DNA of 64,000 bases from Ensifer sp. LC163 (GCF_001695855.1 NZ_MBSS01000004.1:62001-126000); one strand, 5' to 3'. Shown: positions 7,553 to 16,916, numbered from the stretch's first letter. Program-made: numbers and translations. Notes: generated by a model from the letters alone, not told the origin.

Positions 7553-10432
7553 CTACTCCGCCGCCTCCAGCTTGCCGGCGATCCGGCGCGACTGCCGCGC
7601 CTGTTCGTCATAATCCTGCTGCCAGTCCGACGGTCCGTTGGACGGCATCACCTGAACCGCCGTCACCTTGTATTCCGGGCAATTGGTCGCCCAGTCGGAG
7701 AAGTCGGTGGTGATGACGTTCGCCTGCGTCGTCGGGTGGTGGAAGGTGGTGTAGACGACGCCCGGCGCCACCCGGTCGGTGATCAGCGTGCGCAAGGTCG
7801 TCTCGCCGGCGCGGCTGGCAAGCCTGATCCAGTCGCCATCGCGGATGCCGCGCTGCTCGGCATCGTGCGGGTGGATTTCCAGCTGGTCCTCCGCATGCCA
7901 GACGACATTGTCGGTGCGCCGCGTCTGGGCGCCGACATTGTACTGGCTGAGAATACGGCCGGTGGTCAGAAGCAGCGGGAAGCGCGGACCTGTGCGCTCG
8001 TCCGTCGCGACATATTCGGTGCGGATGAACTTGCCCTTGCCGCGCACGAAGCCGTCGACGTGCATGATCGGCGAACCCTCGGGATGCTGCTCGTTGCAGG
8101 GCCACTGCACGGAGCCCATCTTATCCAGATAGTCGTAGGAGACGAGCGCAAAGCTCGGTGTCGTCGCGGCAATCTCATCCATGATTTCGGAGGGATGGCG
8201 ATAGTTCCAGTTGAGGCCCATCGCCTGCGCCAGTTTCTGGGTAACCTCCCAGTCGGCATAGCCGTTCTTCGGCGTCATCACCTTGCGCACACGGTTGATG
8301 CGGCGCTCGGCATTGGTGAAGGTGCCGTCCTTTTCGAGGAAGGTCGAACCCGGCAGGAACACATGGGCGTAGTTGGCGGTCTCGTTGAGGAAGAGGTCGT
8401 GCACGACGACGCACTCCATCGCCGCAAGGCCGGCGGCCACGTGCTTGGTATCCGGATCGGACTGCAGGATGTCCTCGCCCTGGATATAGATGCCCTTGAA
8501 CGTGCCGTCGACGGCGGCATCGAGCATGTTCGGGATGCGCAGGCCCGGTTCGTTGGAGATCTGCACACCCCAGAGCTTCTCGAAAGTCTCGCGCGTCGCA
8601 TCGTCGGAAATGTGCCGATAGCCCGGCAGCTCGTGCGGGAAGGAACCCATGTCGCAGGAGCCTTGCACGTTGTTCTGGCCGCGCAGCGGGTTCACGCCGA
8701 CGCCCGGGCGGCCGATATTGCCGGTGACCATGGCGAGGTTGGCGATCGCCATGACGGTGGTCGAGCCCTGGCTGTGTTCGGTCACCCCAAGGCCGTAGTA
8801 GATCGCGCCGTTGCCGCCGGTGGCATAGAGCCGTGCCGCTCCACGCACCAGATCGGCCGGGACGCCGGTATAGGCTTCGGTCGCTTCCGGACTGTGATAG
8901 GGCTCGGCAACGAAGGCTGCCCAGTCCTCGTATTCCGACCAGTCGCACCGCTCGCGAATGAAGGCTTCGTTGGCAAGCCCTTCGGTGACAATCACATGCG
9001 CCAGCGACGTCAGAATGGCGACGTTGGTGCCGGGCTGCAGAGGCAGGTGATAGGATGCTTCGATATGCGGCGAGCGCACGATATCGGTGCGGCGCGGATC
9101 GATGACGATCAGCTTGGCACCCTCACGCAGGCGCTTCTTCAGCCGCGAAGCGAAGACCGGATGGCCATCCGTCGGGTTGGCGCCGATGATCACGGCAACG
9201 TCGGTGAACTCGACCGAATCGAAATTCTGCGTGCCGGCCGATGTACCGAAGGCCTGACCGAGGCCATAGCCGGTCGGCGAGTGGCAGACGCGGGCGCAAG
9301 TATCGACATTGTTGTTGCCGAAGCCGGCGCGCACCAGCTTCTGCACCAGATAGGTCTCTTCATTGGTGCAGCGCGACGAGGTGATGCCACCGACGGAATC
9401 GCGGCCATACTGGTACTGGAGACGCCGGAACTCGGCGGCGACATGCGCATAGGCCTCGTCCCAGGTCACTTCGCGCCAGGGATCGGAGATCTTTTCGCGG
9501 ATCATCGGGTTGAGGATGCGATCCCCATGGTTCGAGTAGCCATAGGCAAACCGGCCCTTGACGCAGGAATGGCCGCGGTTGGCCTGGCCGTCCTTCCATG
9601 GCACCATGCGCACCAGTTCTTCGCCGCGCATCTCCGCCTTGAAGGAACAGCCGACGCCGCAATAGGCGCAGGTGGTGACGACGGAATGCTCCGGCTGGCC
9701 GATCTCGATCACCGACTTTTCCGTCAGCGTCGCCGTCGGGCAGGCCTGGACGCAGGCGCCGCAGGAGACGCATTCGGACGACATGAAGTCTTCGGCCATG
9801 CCGGCGGAAACGCGGCTGTCGAAACCACGGCCGCCGATCGTCAGCGCGAAGGTGCCCTGCACTTCCTCGCAGGCGCGCACACAGCGCGAGCAGACGATGC
9901 ATTTGGCCGGATCATAGGTGAAATAGGGGTTGGATTCGTCCTTCGGCAGCCATTTGGCGTTGATCTCGCCGTTGTTTCGCGCCTTGACGTGATTGTCGCC
10001 TTCATAGCCGTAACGAACGTCGCGAAGGCCGACAGCACCGGCCATGTCCTGCAGCTCGCAGTCGCCGTTGGCCGCACAGGTCAGACAGTCGAGCGGGTGG
10101 TCGGAAATATAGAGTTCCATCACCCCGCGGCGCACGTCCTTCAGGCGTGGGGTCTGCGTCGAAACTTCGAGCCCTGGTGCCACCGGCGTGGTGCAGGAGG
10201 CCGGCATGCCGCCCCGGCCCTTGATCTCGACGAGACAGAGCCGGCATGACCCGAAGGCGTCCATCATGTCGGAGGCGCAGAGCTTCGGCACCTCGATGCC
10301 GGCATCCATCGCCGCGCGCATGATCGACGTACCCTCGGGCACCGTGACCTCGCGGCCGTCGATCGTCAGCGTCACCATGGTTTCGGAGCGGGAGGCCGGG
10401 GTGCCATAGTCGATTTCATGAATGAGAGACAT
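7553..10432 (-). CDS. fdsA: NAD-dependent formate dehydrogenase, alpha (catalytic molybdenum) subunit
   Basis: A 959-residue catalytic subunit oxidising formate to CO2. The N-terminus holds a NuoG-like series of iron-sulfur sites: CASDMMDAFGSCRLC for [2Fe-2S], HPLDCLTCAANGDC for a His-ligated cluster, then CIVCSRC and CVSCGAC ferredoxin motifs. The molybdopterin domain begins with CAYCGVGC, and the Mo ligand is the Cys in ARVCHSPTG, so this is a cysteine rather than selenocysteine enzyme. The ATG at 10432 follows a GAGGAAG site that overlaps the end of fdsB; a GTG at 10447 is a less likely start. It works with FdsB and FdsG to reduce NAD. Confidence 0.96.
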   Translation of the reverse strand: MSLIHEIDYGTPASRSETMVTLTIDGREVTVPEGTSIMRAAMDAGIEVPKLCASDMMDAFGSCRLCLVEIKGRGGMPASCTTPVAPGLEVSTQTPRLKDVRRGVMELYISDHPLDCLTCAANGDCELQDMAGAVGLRDVRYGYEGDNHVKARNNGEINAKWLPKDESNPYFTYDPAKCIVCSRCVRACEEVQGTFALTIGGRGFDSRVSAGMAEDFMSSECVSCGACVQACPTATLTEKSVIEIGQPEHSVVTTCAYCGVGCSFKAEMRGEELVRMVPWKDGQANRGHSCVKGRFAYGYSNHGDRILNPMIREKISDPWREVTWDEAYAHVAAEFRRLQYQYGRDSVGGITSSRCTNEETYLVQKLVRAGFGNNNVDTCARVCHSPTGYGLGQAFGTSAGTQNFDSVEFTDVAVIIGANPTDGHPVFASRLKKRLREGAKLIVIDPRRTDIVRSPHIEASYHLPLQPGTNVAILTSLAHVIVTEGLANEAFIRERCDWSEYEDWAAFVAEPYHSPEATEAYTGVPADLVRGAARLYATGGNGAIYYGLGVTEHSQGSTTVMAIANLAMVTGNIGRPGVGVNPLRGQNNVQGSCDMGSFPHELPGYRHISDDATRETFEKLWGVQISNEPGLRIPNMLDAAVDGTFKGIYIQGEDILQSDPDTKHVAAGLAAMECVVVHDLFLNETANYAHVFLPGSTFLEKDGTFTNAERRINRVRKVMTPKNGYADWEVTQKLAQAMGLNWNYRHPSEIMDEIAATTPSFALVSYDYLDKMGSVQWPCNEQHPEGSPIMHVDGFVRGKGKFIRTEYVATDERTGPRFPLLLTTGRILSQYNVGAQTRRTDNVVWHAEDQLEIHPHDAEQRGIRDGDWIRLASRAGETTLRTLITDRVAPGVVYTTFHHPTTQANVITTDFSDWATNCPEYKVTAVQVMPSNGPSDWQQDYDEQARQSRRIAGKLEAAE

Positions 10433-10443
10433 GGTCTTCCTCT

Positions 10444-12009
10444 TCACTCCGCCGCTTCGACAAGCGGAGCCGGTTTGAAATCATCCGGAAAATGCGTCAT
10501 GGCGCTGACGACGGGATAGGGCGTGAACCCGCCGAGCGCGCAGAGCGAACCGAACTTCATGGTGTTGCAGAGGTCGGCGAGCAACTCGCGGTTCTTCTCC
10601 GGCTCGATGCCGGCGGCGATCTTGTCCGCCACCTCGACGCCGCGGGTCGAGCCGATGCGGCAGGGCGTGCACTTGCCGCAGCTCTCGATCGCGCAGAATT
10701 CCATGGCAAAGCGAGCCTGCTTCAGCATGTCGGCGGTGTCGTCGAAGACGACGATGCCGGCATGGCCGATCAACCCGTCCCTCGCGGCAAACGCTTCATA
10801 GTCGAACGGCGTGTCGAACAGCGCGCGCGGGAAATAGGCGCCGAGCGGACCGCCGACCTGCACCGCCTTGACCGGCCGACCGCTTGCCGTTCCGCCGCCG
10901 ATATGATCGATGGTCTCGCCGAGGGCCAGGCCGAAGGCGGTTTCGAACAGGCCGGAGTGCTTGACGTTGCCGGCGATCTGGATCGGGATCGTGCCGCGCG
11001 AGCGACCCATGCCGAAGTCGCGGTAGAAGGCGGCGCCCCTGTCCATGATAATGGGAACCGAGGCGAGCGAGATGACGTTGTTGATCACGGTCGGACAGTC
11101 GAACAGGCCCTTGTGGGCGGGAAGCGGCGGCTTGGCCCGCACGATGCCGCGCTTGCCCTCAAGGCTGTTCAGGAGCGCCGTTTCCTCGCCGCAGACATAG
11201 GCGCCGGCACCGGTACGCACCTCCATGTCGAAGGCGCGTCCCGAACCGAGCACCGATGGCCCGAGCACGCCGGCGGCGCGCGCGATCTCGATCGCCTCGG
11301 CCATCGTCGCGATCGCATGCGGATATTCGGATCGGGTGTAGATGAAGCCCTTCGTGGCGCCTGTCGCGATGCCTGATATCGCCATGCCTTCGATCAGCAC
11401 GAAGGGATCGCCCTCCATGATCATCCGGTCGGCAAAGGTGCCGCTGTCGCCCTCATCGGCGTTGCAGACGATGTATTTGCGTGTGCCCGCCGCTTCCAGC
11501 ACGGTCTTCCACTTGATGCCGGTCGGAAAGCCGGCACCGCCACGGCCGCGAAGACCGCTATCCGTCACCTGGGCGACGATTGCCATCGGCTCCATGGCAA
11601 TGGCGTTCTGAAGTCCGCGAAGGCCGCCATGCGCGCGGTAATCGTCGAGTGACAGCGGATCGATGACGCCGCAGCGCGCAAAGGTCAGCCGCGTCTGCTG
11701 TTTCAGGAACGGAATATCCTCGGTCTTCCCGAGACAGAGCGCATGGTTGCCGCCCGTAACAAGCCCGGCGTCAAGCAACGAGGCGACATCGCGCGCCTTG
11801 ACCGGTCCATAGGCGACGCGGCCCTCAGGGGTTTCCACCTCGACCAGTGGCTCCAGCCAGTGCAGCCCGCGCGAACCGTTGCGCACGATGGTCGCGTCAA
11901 GGCCGCGCGCGGCGGTCGCCTCCTCCATCGCCTTTGCCACCTTGTCGGCGCCGAGCGCCAGTGCTGCGGCATCCCGGGGAATGTAGATCTTCGTCGTCAT
12001 CGTCGTCAT
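10444..12009 (-). CDS. fdsB: NAD-dependent formate dehydrogenase, beta (NAD/FMN) subunit
   Basis: A 521-residue NuoF-like subunit that takes electrons from FdsA and reduces NAD. Visible motifs are the FMN/NADH site RGRGGAGFPTGIKWK, GAGAYVCGEETALLNSLEG and the [4Fe-4S] ligands in ESCGKCTPCRIG near the C-terminus. The start ATG at 12009 overlaps the fdsG stop (ATGA) and has GGAGG seven bases ahead. An N-terminal thioredoxin-like region of about 110 residues precedes the NuoF core, as in other FdsB proteins. Confidence 0.95.
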   Translation of the reverse strand: MTTMTTKIYIPRDAAALALGADKVAKAMEEATAARGLDATIVRNGSRGLHWLEPLVEVETPEGRVAYGPVKARDVASLLDAGLVTGGNHALCLGKTEDIPFLKQQTRLTFARCGVIDPLSLDDYRAHGGLRGLQNAIAMEPMAIVAQVTDSGLRGRGGAGFPTGIKWKTVLEAAGTRKYIVCNADEGDSGTFADRMIMEGDPFVLIEGMAISGIATGATKGFIYTRSEYPHAIATMAEAIEIARAAGVLGPSVLGSGRAFDMEVRTGAGAYVCGEETALLNSLEGKRGIVRAKPPLPAHKGLFDCPTVINNVISLASVPIIMDRGAAFYRDFGMGRSRGTIPIQIAGNVKHSGLFETAFGLALGETIDHIGGGTASGRPVKAVQVGGPLGAYFPRALFDTPFDYEAFAARDGLIGHAGIVVFDDTADMLKQARFAMEFCAIESCGKCTPCRIGSTRGVEVADKIAAGIEPEKNRELLADLCNTMKFGSLCALGGFTPYPVVSAMTHFPDDFKPAPLVEAAE

Positions 12010-12485
12010 CGGCGGGCCTCCGCGACGAGAGCTTCGAGATCGTCGGCATCGACCCTGGCATGCACCTCCCCGTCGAGCATCGCTGAGGGTGCGCAGGAAC
12101 AGAGCCCGAGACAGTAGACCGGTTCCAGCGTCACCGCGCCATCCGGCGTCGTCTCGTGAAAGTCGATGCCGAGCAGGCGTTTGGCGCGCTCGGCCAGCTG
12201 ATCGCCGCCCATCGACTGGCAGGCCTCGGCGCGACAGAGCTTCAGCACATGGCGACCGGCCGGATGCTCGCGAAAGTCATGATAGAAGGAAAAGACGCCA
12301 TAGACTTCGGCGCGCGACAGGTTGAGTTCCCGCGCGATCACAGGCAGACAGTCCTGCGGCACGTATCCGAACTCGTGCTGGATCTCGTGCAGGATCGGCA
12401 GCAGCGGCCCTTCGAGCCCCTTCAGTTCCCCGACGATCGCAAGCGTGCGCCCGGTGACGTCGGCACGCGGCTGGTGAATGTTCAC
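12006..12485 (-). CDS. fdsG: NAD-dependent formate dehydrogenase, gamma subunit
   Basis: A 159-residue NuoE-like subunit with a [2Fe-2S] cluster in a thioredoxin-like fold. The four cysteines are in CRAEAC and YCLGLCSC; ILHEIQHEFGYVP and EVYGVFSFYHDF are standard for the family. The chosen start is a GTG at 12483-12485 (VNIHQPRADV) with GGGAGGG about seven bases ahead; the in-frame region upstream has no similarity and no better start. It is the first gene of the fds operon, and its stop overlaps the fdsB start. Confidence 0.92.
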   Translation of the reverse strand: MNIHQPRADVTGRTLAIVGELKGLEGPLLPILHEIQHEFGYVPQDCLPVIARELNLSRAEVYGVFSFYHDFREHPAGRHVLKLCRAEACQSMGGDQLAERAKRLLGIDFHETTPDGAVTLEPVYCLGLCSCAPSAMLDGEVHARVDADDLEALVAEARR

Positions 12486-12643
12486 ACGGGAGCCCTCCCG
12501 GCTCGCGGCTGCGGCGGCCCTTGTGCGGATCGCCCAGTCGAATTGGCATCGCCTGGGCAGGTCGTTTCCTCCACGCCCTCGCCCATGAGTGAAAAGCTTC
12601 GCCCGTCTGGCCGAGAGGGTCAATAAGGCTGTTTCGTTGGTCG

Positions 12644-12658
12644 ATAGAAAAAACCTAT
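12644..12658 (-). promoter_or_regulatory. ATAG-N7-CTAT motif upstream of fdsG, candidate LysR-type binding site
   Basis: ATAGAAAAAACCTAT is a T-N11-A palindrome in the 169-bp region between the LysR gene and fdsG; it overlaps the LysR stop codon. A larger imperfect repeat surrounds it (GTCAATAAGG near 12620 and CCTATTGAAC to 12664). The placement suits activation of the fds operon by the adjacent LysR protein. Confidence 0.4.
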
Positions 12659-13551
12659 TGAACCTGATTCCGCTCGCCGAGAATGCGCGCTTCGTGCAAA
12701 AGCGCTGACACCAGCGGCGTGAATGGTTCACGATGCGTCGCAACCAGGCCAACCGTGTGGTGGGCATCCGGCTCGACGATCGGGATCATCCTGATATCTT
12801 CGTGAAAGCCGAATGATTTCGCGACGTTAAACGGCATGATGCTCGCCCAGCGACCCGTACGCACATGGGAGAAAAGCACGATCATCGAATTCGATTCGAG
12901 GGTCGGCCGAGCGATGACGCCGGCCTCGGAAAGATGCTGGTTGATGATGCGGCGGTTCTGCATATCGGCGGTCAATAGACAAAGCCGAATGTTGCTAACC
13001 TCCTTCCATGTCACGGTTTCGCGATCGGAAAGCGGCGTTCCGGCGGCTGTTACGAGGTGATATCGCTCGATCTGCAGGGGAACACTGGTAACCCGGCCCA
13101 GGGGCTCGTTCTCGAGATAGGTCAGTCCGGCATCGATCTCGAGGTTTTCGAGCAGTGCCAGGATCTGCAGCGACGTGGTCGACAGCACCGAGAACGTCAC
13201 ATCCGGATGCTTCTCCTGGAACGGCGCGGTGATCATCGGCACCATGGCAAGCGTCGTCGGGATCGCCGCAAGCCGGATATGGCCGGAGAGGCCCTTGCGC
13301 GCCGCGCGCATTTCTTCGCGCATCGTGCGAGCATCGCCGACGATGCGCCGCGCCCATTCCAGAACCCGCTGCCCCTCCGGGGTCAGCCCCTGGAAGCGCG
13401 AACCGCGGCTGACAAGCATGACTCCGAGCTGTTCTTCAAGCTGGCGGATCGCCGCCGACAGCGTCGGCTGCGTCACGCCGCATTCGAGCGCGGCCCGGCC
13501 GAAGTGTCTTTCGCGCGCCAGAACAAGGAACATCTCGAGCTTGTCGATCAT
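12655..13551 (-). CDS. LysR-family regulator, probable regulator of formate dehydrogenase
   Basis: A 298-residue LysR protein: winged helix in residues 1-60 (HFGRAALECGVTQPTLSAAIRQLE) followed by an effector-binding domain. It is encoded just upstream of fdsG on the same strand, with a 169-bp intergenic region holding a T-N11-A palindrome, an arrangement consistent with control of the fds operon by formate or a related signal; this is inference. An SDR gene ends ten bases before its start on the same strand, so the two may be cotranscribed, and the SDR gene is an alternative target. Confidence 0.88.
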   Translation of the reverse strand: MIDKLEMFLVLARERHFGRAALECGVTQPTLSAAIRQLEEQLGVMLVSRGSRFQGLTPEGQRVLEWARRIVGDARTMREEMRAARKGLSGHIRLAAIPTTLAMVPMITAPFQEKHPDVTFSVLSTTSLQILALLENLEIDAGLTYLENEPLGRVTSVPLQIERYHLVTAAGTPLSDRETVTWKEVSNIRLCLLTADMQNRRIINQHLSEAGVIARPTLESNSMIVLFSHVRTGRWASIMPFNVAKSFGFHEDIRMIPIVEPDAHHTVGLVATHREPFTPLVSALLHEARILGERNQVQ

Positions 13552-13561
13552 CGCCGGGATC

Positions 13562-14329
13562 TCACGTGATCAGTTGGCCGCCGTTGACCTCCAGCACCTG
13601 TCCGGTGATGTAGCCGGCGAGCGCATGGGAGGCGAGGAAGAGATAGGCCGGCGCGCAGTCTTCAGCGGTTCCAAGCCTGCCGATCGGGATCGTCTTGCGC
13701 GTCGCCTCCAGTTTCTCCGGCGACGAGTAACGCTCGTGAAATTCGGTGGTGATGGTGCCGGGCGAAACGCAATTGACCCTTATGCCTTCCGGCGCCAGTT
13801 CGCGCGCCAGCGCCTTGGAATAAGTGGAGACGAACGCCTTGGTTGCCGAGTAGATCGAAGAGCCGGCGCTGCCACCGGTCAGCGCCGAAATCGACACGGT
13901 GTTGACGATCGCCGGATGGGTGCCCTTGCGCAAGTGCGGCAGCAGGGCGCGCGTCATCTCGACCACCGAGGTCTGATTGAGCTGAACGACGGTGCGGTAC
14001 TGCTCGTCCGTCAGCTCCGCGGCTGGAAAGCGGCCGACCATCGTGCCGGCATTGTTGATGAGGATATCGACGTGCTCGAACCGGCTGCAGATCTCTTCCG
14101 CCAGACCATCTACACCGCCGGGCGCCAGAAAGTCGGCAGCGGCCACATGCGCCCTGCCCTCCATCACCGCCGTCTCCAGAAAATCCGGCAGGTCGCCGAC
14201 CGATCGGCCGGCATGGACGAACACATGGGCGCCGCAGTCGAGGAACTGGCGCGCCACCTCAAGGCCGATGCCGCGTCCGCCACCGGTCACCACCACATTC
14301 ATGCCTCTGAACAAGGCCGGATGAAACAT
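13562..14329 (-). CDS. Short-chain dehydrogenase/reductase of unknown substrate
   Basis: A 255-residue classical SDR. The cofactor motif is TGGGRGIG near residue 15, NNAG near 91 and the catalytic YSATK near 159, with Ser upstream in SISALTGGS. The C-terminus VNGGQLIT is typical of this family. It is divergent from glpR and precedes the LysR gene by ten bases on the minus strand. A role in sugar or polyol oxidation is possible given the glycerol neighbours, but nothing in the sequence fixes the substrate. Confidence 0.85.
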   Translation of the reverse strand: MFHPALFRGMNVVVTGGGRGIGLEVARQFLDCGAHVFVHAGRSVGDLPDFLETAVMEGRAHVAAADFLAPGGVDGLAEEICSRFEHVDILINNAGTMVGRFPAAELTDEQYRTVVQLNQTSVVEMTRALLPHLRKGTHPAIVNTVSISALTGGSAGSSIYSATKAFVSTYSKALARELAPEGIRVNCVSPGTITTEFHERYSSPEKLEATRKTIPIGRLGTAEDCAPAYLFLASHALAGYITGQVLEVNGGQLIT

Positions 14330-14454
14330 GTCTTTTCCCTCTTCCCGTAGTTGTCAAAGTCGCCTATCGCCGGGGCGATTGCAACGTGCGCAATCGACAT
14401 AGCCGACGACGAAAGCAGATTCGCGACAAACGCCGATTTCTGAAATTGCACAGC

Positions 14455-14487
14455 TTTCGTTTTTGCATATTATGAAAAAAAACGAAA
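14455..14487. promoter_or_regulatory. TTTCG-containing inverted repeat ahead of glpR, candidate GlpR operator
   Basis: TTTCGTTTTT at 14455-14464 and AAAAACGAAA at 14478-14487 are perfect 10-bp arms with a 13-base AT-rich spacer, just upstream of the glpR ribosome site. The same TTTCGyTTT core recurs upstream of glpD. Autoregulation is inferred. Confidence 0.55.
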
Positions 14488-14503
14488 ACGGGGAGGTTTC
14501 GGA

Positions 14504-15268
14504 ATGTATCTGACGGCCCGACAGGCGGAGATCCTGGAACTGGCGAAGAACGAAGGACGCGTGCTCGTCGAGGAACTGGCGCAGCGCTTTTCGGTGACGC
14601 CGCAAACCATCCGCAAGGATCTGAACGACCTCTGCGACGCCAAGATCCTGAACCGGATCCACGGCGGCGCGATCTTCCCGAGCGGCAAGGAAAACGTCAA
14701 ATACGATGCTCGCCGGCAGATCGCCGCACCGGAGAAGCAGGCGATCGGCAGGGCCGCCGCTGCCCTCATCCCCGACAACGCCTCGCTGTTCATCAACATC
14801 GGCACCACCACGGAAGCCGTCGGCGAAGCGCTTCTCGACCACAAGGAATTGATGGTCATCACCAACAACATCAACGTCGCCAACCACTTGCGCGTCTTCC
14901 CCTCGATCGAGGTGGTCATCACCGGCGGCGTCGTTCGCGGCTCCGACGGCGGCATTGTCGGCGAGGCGGCGGTCGACTTCATCAAGCAGTTCAAGGTGGA
15001 CTTCGCGGTCATCGGCGCCTCGGCCATCGACCATGACGGAGCATTGCTCGATTTCGATTTTCGCGAAGTGAAAGTCGCCCAGGCGATCATCGCCAATGCC
15101 CGCCATGTCATCCTCGTTTCCGACTCGACCAAATTCGAAAGAACGGCGCCGGTTCGCATCGGCCATATCTCCCAGGTTCAGACCTTCATCACCGACCGCT
15201 GTCTGATTGATAATGTACGGAAAATCTGCGCCGAGCACGATGTTCGGCTGATCGAAACCGAGGCTTGA
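14504..15268 (+). CDS. glpR: DeoR-family repressor of glycerol catabolism
   Basis: A 254-residue DeoR protein. The helix-turn-helix occupies residues 6-57 (VLVEELAQRFSVTPQTIRKD, then LNRIHGGA), and the sugar-phosphate sensor domain carries FINIGTTTE and VITGGVVRGSDGGIVG. It starts at the ATG 14504 behind GGGGAGG. It lies directly upstream of glpD and the glp transport operon, which identifies it as GlpR; the expected effector is glycerol-3-phosphate, as known for the family. Candidate operators lie before its own gene and before glpD. Confidence 0.92.
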   Translation: MYLTARQAEILELAKNEGRVLVEELAQRFSVTPQTIRKDLNDLCDAKILNRIHGGAIFPSGKENVKYDARRQIAAPEKQAIGRAAAALIPDNASLFINIGTTTEAVGEALLDHKELMVITNNINVANHLRVFPSIEVVITGGVVRGSDGGIVGEAAVDFIKQFKVDFAVIGASAIDHDGALLDFDFREVKVAQAIIANARHVILVSDSTKFERTAPVRIGHISQVQTFITDRCLIDNVRKICAEHDVRLIETEA

Positions 15269-15303
15269 AGGCGGCGTTTTAGACTGTTCTGAGATTCGAG
15301 CAA

Positions 15304-15350
15304 CATTCGTTTGACATTCGATCTGTTTTCGCTTTAACTGATTTCGCTTT
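15304..15350 (+). promoter_or_regulatory. Direct-repeat cluster upstream of glpD, candidate GlpR operators
   Basis: CATTCG occurs at 15304 and 15315 (11-base period), and TTTCGCTTT at 15327-15335 and 15342-15350 (15-base period), about 50-95 bases before the glpD start. The shared TTTCGyTTT core with the glpR upstream palindrome supports one regulator for both. Confidence 0.5.
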
Positions 15351-15398
15351 CGCGATCGCACCAATTTGTGCATTGCGAAATGTGGAGGGGAAACAGCA

Positions 15399-16916
15399 GT
15401 GGCAGAGCAGGCAATCTTCGACGTCTTCGTTATCGGCGGCGGCATCAACGGATGCGGTATCGCGCGTGATGCAGCCGGCCGCGGATACTCCGTCGCCCTT
15501 GCGGAAATGAAAGACTTTGCTTCCGGCACGTCTTCCGGCTCCACCAAACTCATTCACGGCGGCCTGCGTTATCTCGAACACTACGAGTTCCGCCTGGTGC
15601 GCGAAGCGCTGATGGAGCGCGAAGTGCTGTGGGCGATGGCCCCGCACGTGATCTGGCCGATGCGCTTCGTTCTGCCCTATCACAAGGGTGGGCCCCGCCC
15701 GGCCTGGCTCATCCGCCTCGGGCTGTTCCTCTACGACCATATCGGCGGCCGCAAGCTGCTGCCGGCGACGGCCACGCTCGACATGACGCGTGACCCGGCC
15801 GGAAAGCCGCTCAAGCGGCTGTTCGCCAAGGCTTTCGAATATTCCGACGGCTGGGTCAACGACGCCCGACTGGTCGTGCTCAATGCCCGTGATGCCGCCG
15901 ATCGCGGCGCCCAGATCATGGCGCGCACCCGCGTCGTCTCGGCAAAGCGCGACAACGGCAACTGGGCGATCGAAACGGAAAACGCAGCGACCGGCGAGCG
16001 CCGGCAGATCAGGGCGCGCATGCTGATCAATGCCGCAGGCCCCTGGGTCGATGCGGTGCTCGCAGGCGCGCTCGGCAAGAACGACGTCCACAACGTTCGC
16101 CTGGTCCAGGGCAGCCACATCGTCGTGCGCAAGAAGTTCAACGATCCGCGCGCCTATTTCTTCCAGAATCCGGACGGCCGGATCATGTTTGCCATCCCCT
16201 ACGAGGACGATTTCACGCTGATCGGCACCACCGACCGCGATTATACCGGCAATCCGGCCGAAGTCCGCATCAGCGACGCCGAAGTCGATTATCTCTGCAG
16301 GGCGGCGAGCGAATATTTTCTCGAGCCGGTGGCGAAGGACGACATCGTCTGGACCTATTCCGCCGTCCGCCCACTGTTCGACGATGGCGCCAGCAAGGCG
16401 CAGGAAGCGACCCGCGACTACGTTCTTCGCGTCGAAGGCGACAAGACGGCGGCACCGCTGCTCAACGTCTTCGGCGGCAAGCTGACGACCTATCGTCGCC
16501 TGAGCGAATCCGCGCTCGAAAAGATCGGCGAGGCCATCGGCGTCAAGGGCGCGAAGTGGACTGCCGGCTCGACACTGCCGGGCGGGGACTTTCCGGCCAA
16601 GGGCTATGCCGACGAAGTCGCCAGGCTTCACAAGAATTACCCCTTCCTTGCCGCCGGCCATGTGCGCCGACTGGTACGCCTCTATGGCACGCGCGCTTCC
16701 GCGCTACTTGGGTCTGCGTCGAACGAGGCAGCCCTTGGCCACCGTTTCGGCGCCGACCTCTATGAAGCGGAAGTGAAGTGGCTGATCGCTGAGGAATGGG
16801 CCCGGCACGCCGAGGACGTGCTGTGGCGGCGCACCAAACTGGGATTGAAGCTGACGCCCGGCGAGGCGGCGGCGCTGGAGGAATACATGCGGGGCGCGGC
16901 GAACGCAGCCGCCTGA
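15399..16916 (+). CDS. glpD: Aerobic glycerol-3-phosphate dehydrogenase
   Basis: A 505-residue FAD enzyme oxidising glycerol-3-phosphate to dihydroxyacetone phosphate and passing electrons to the quinone pool at the membrane. The N-terminal dinucleotide fold is VIGGGINGCGIARDAAGRG at residues 9-27; GTSSGSTKLIHGGLRYLE and IGTTDRDY are characteristic of GlpD. The start is a GTG at 15399 behind GGAGGGG; an upstream in-frame ATG (15366) lacks a ribosome site. The ABC importer genes follow on the same strand 51 bases later, giving a glycerol uptake-catabolism unit. Glycerol kinase is not in this window. Confidence 0.95.
   Translation: MAEQAIFDVFVIGGGINGCGIARDAAGRGYSVALAEMKDFASGTSSGSTKLIHGGLRYLEHYEFRLVREALMEREVLWAMAPHVIWPMRFVLPYHKGGPRPAWLIRLGLFLYDHIGGRKLLPATATLDMTRDPAGKPLKRLFAKAFEYSDGWVNDARLVVLNARDAADRGAQIMARTRVVSAKRDNGNWAIETENAATGERRQIRARMLINAAGPWVDAVLAGALGKNDVHNVRLVQGSHIVVRKKFNDPRAYFFQNPDGRIMFAIPYEDDFTLIGTTDRDYTGNPAEVRISDAEVDYLCRAASEYFLEPVAKDDIVWTYSAVRPLFDDGASKAQEATRDYVLRVEGDKTAAPLLNVFGGKLTTYRRLSESALEKIGEAIGVKGAKWTAGSTLPGGDFPAKGYADEVARLHKNYPFLAAGHVRRLVRLYGTRASALLGSASNEAALGHRFGADLYEAEVKWLIAEEWARHAEDVLWRRTKLGLKLTPGEAAALEEYMRGAANAAA

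Noticed and set aside
7517-10249. A 910-codon open plus-strand frame opposite fdsA
   Set aside because: Same antisense artefact; the minus strand encodes a full formate dehydrogenase alpha subunit with all cluster motifs.
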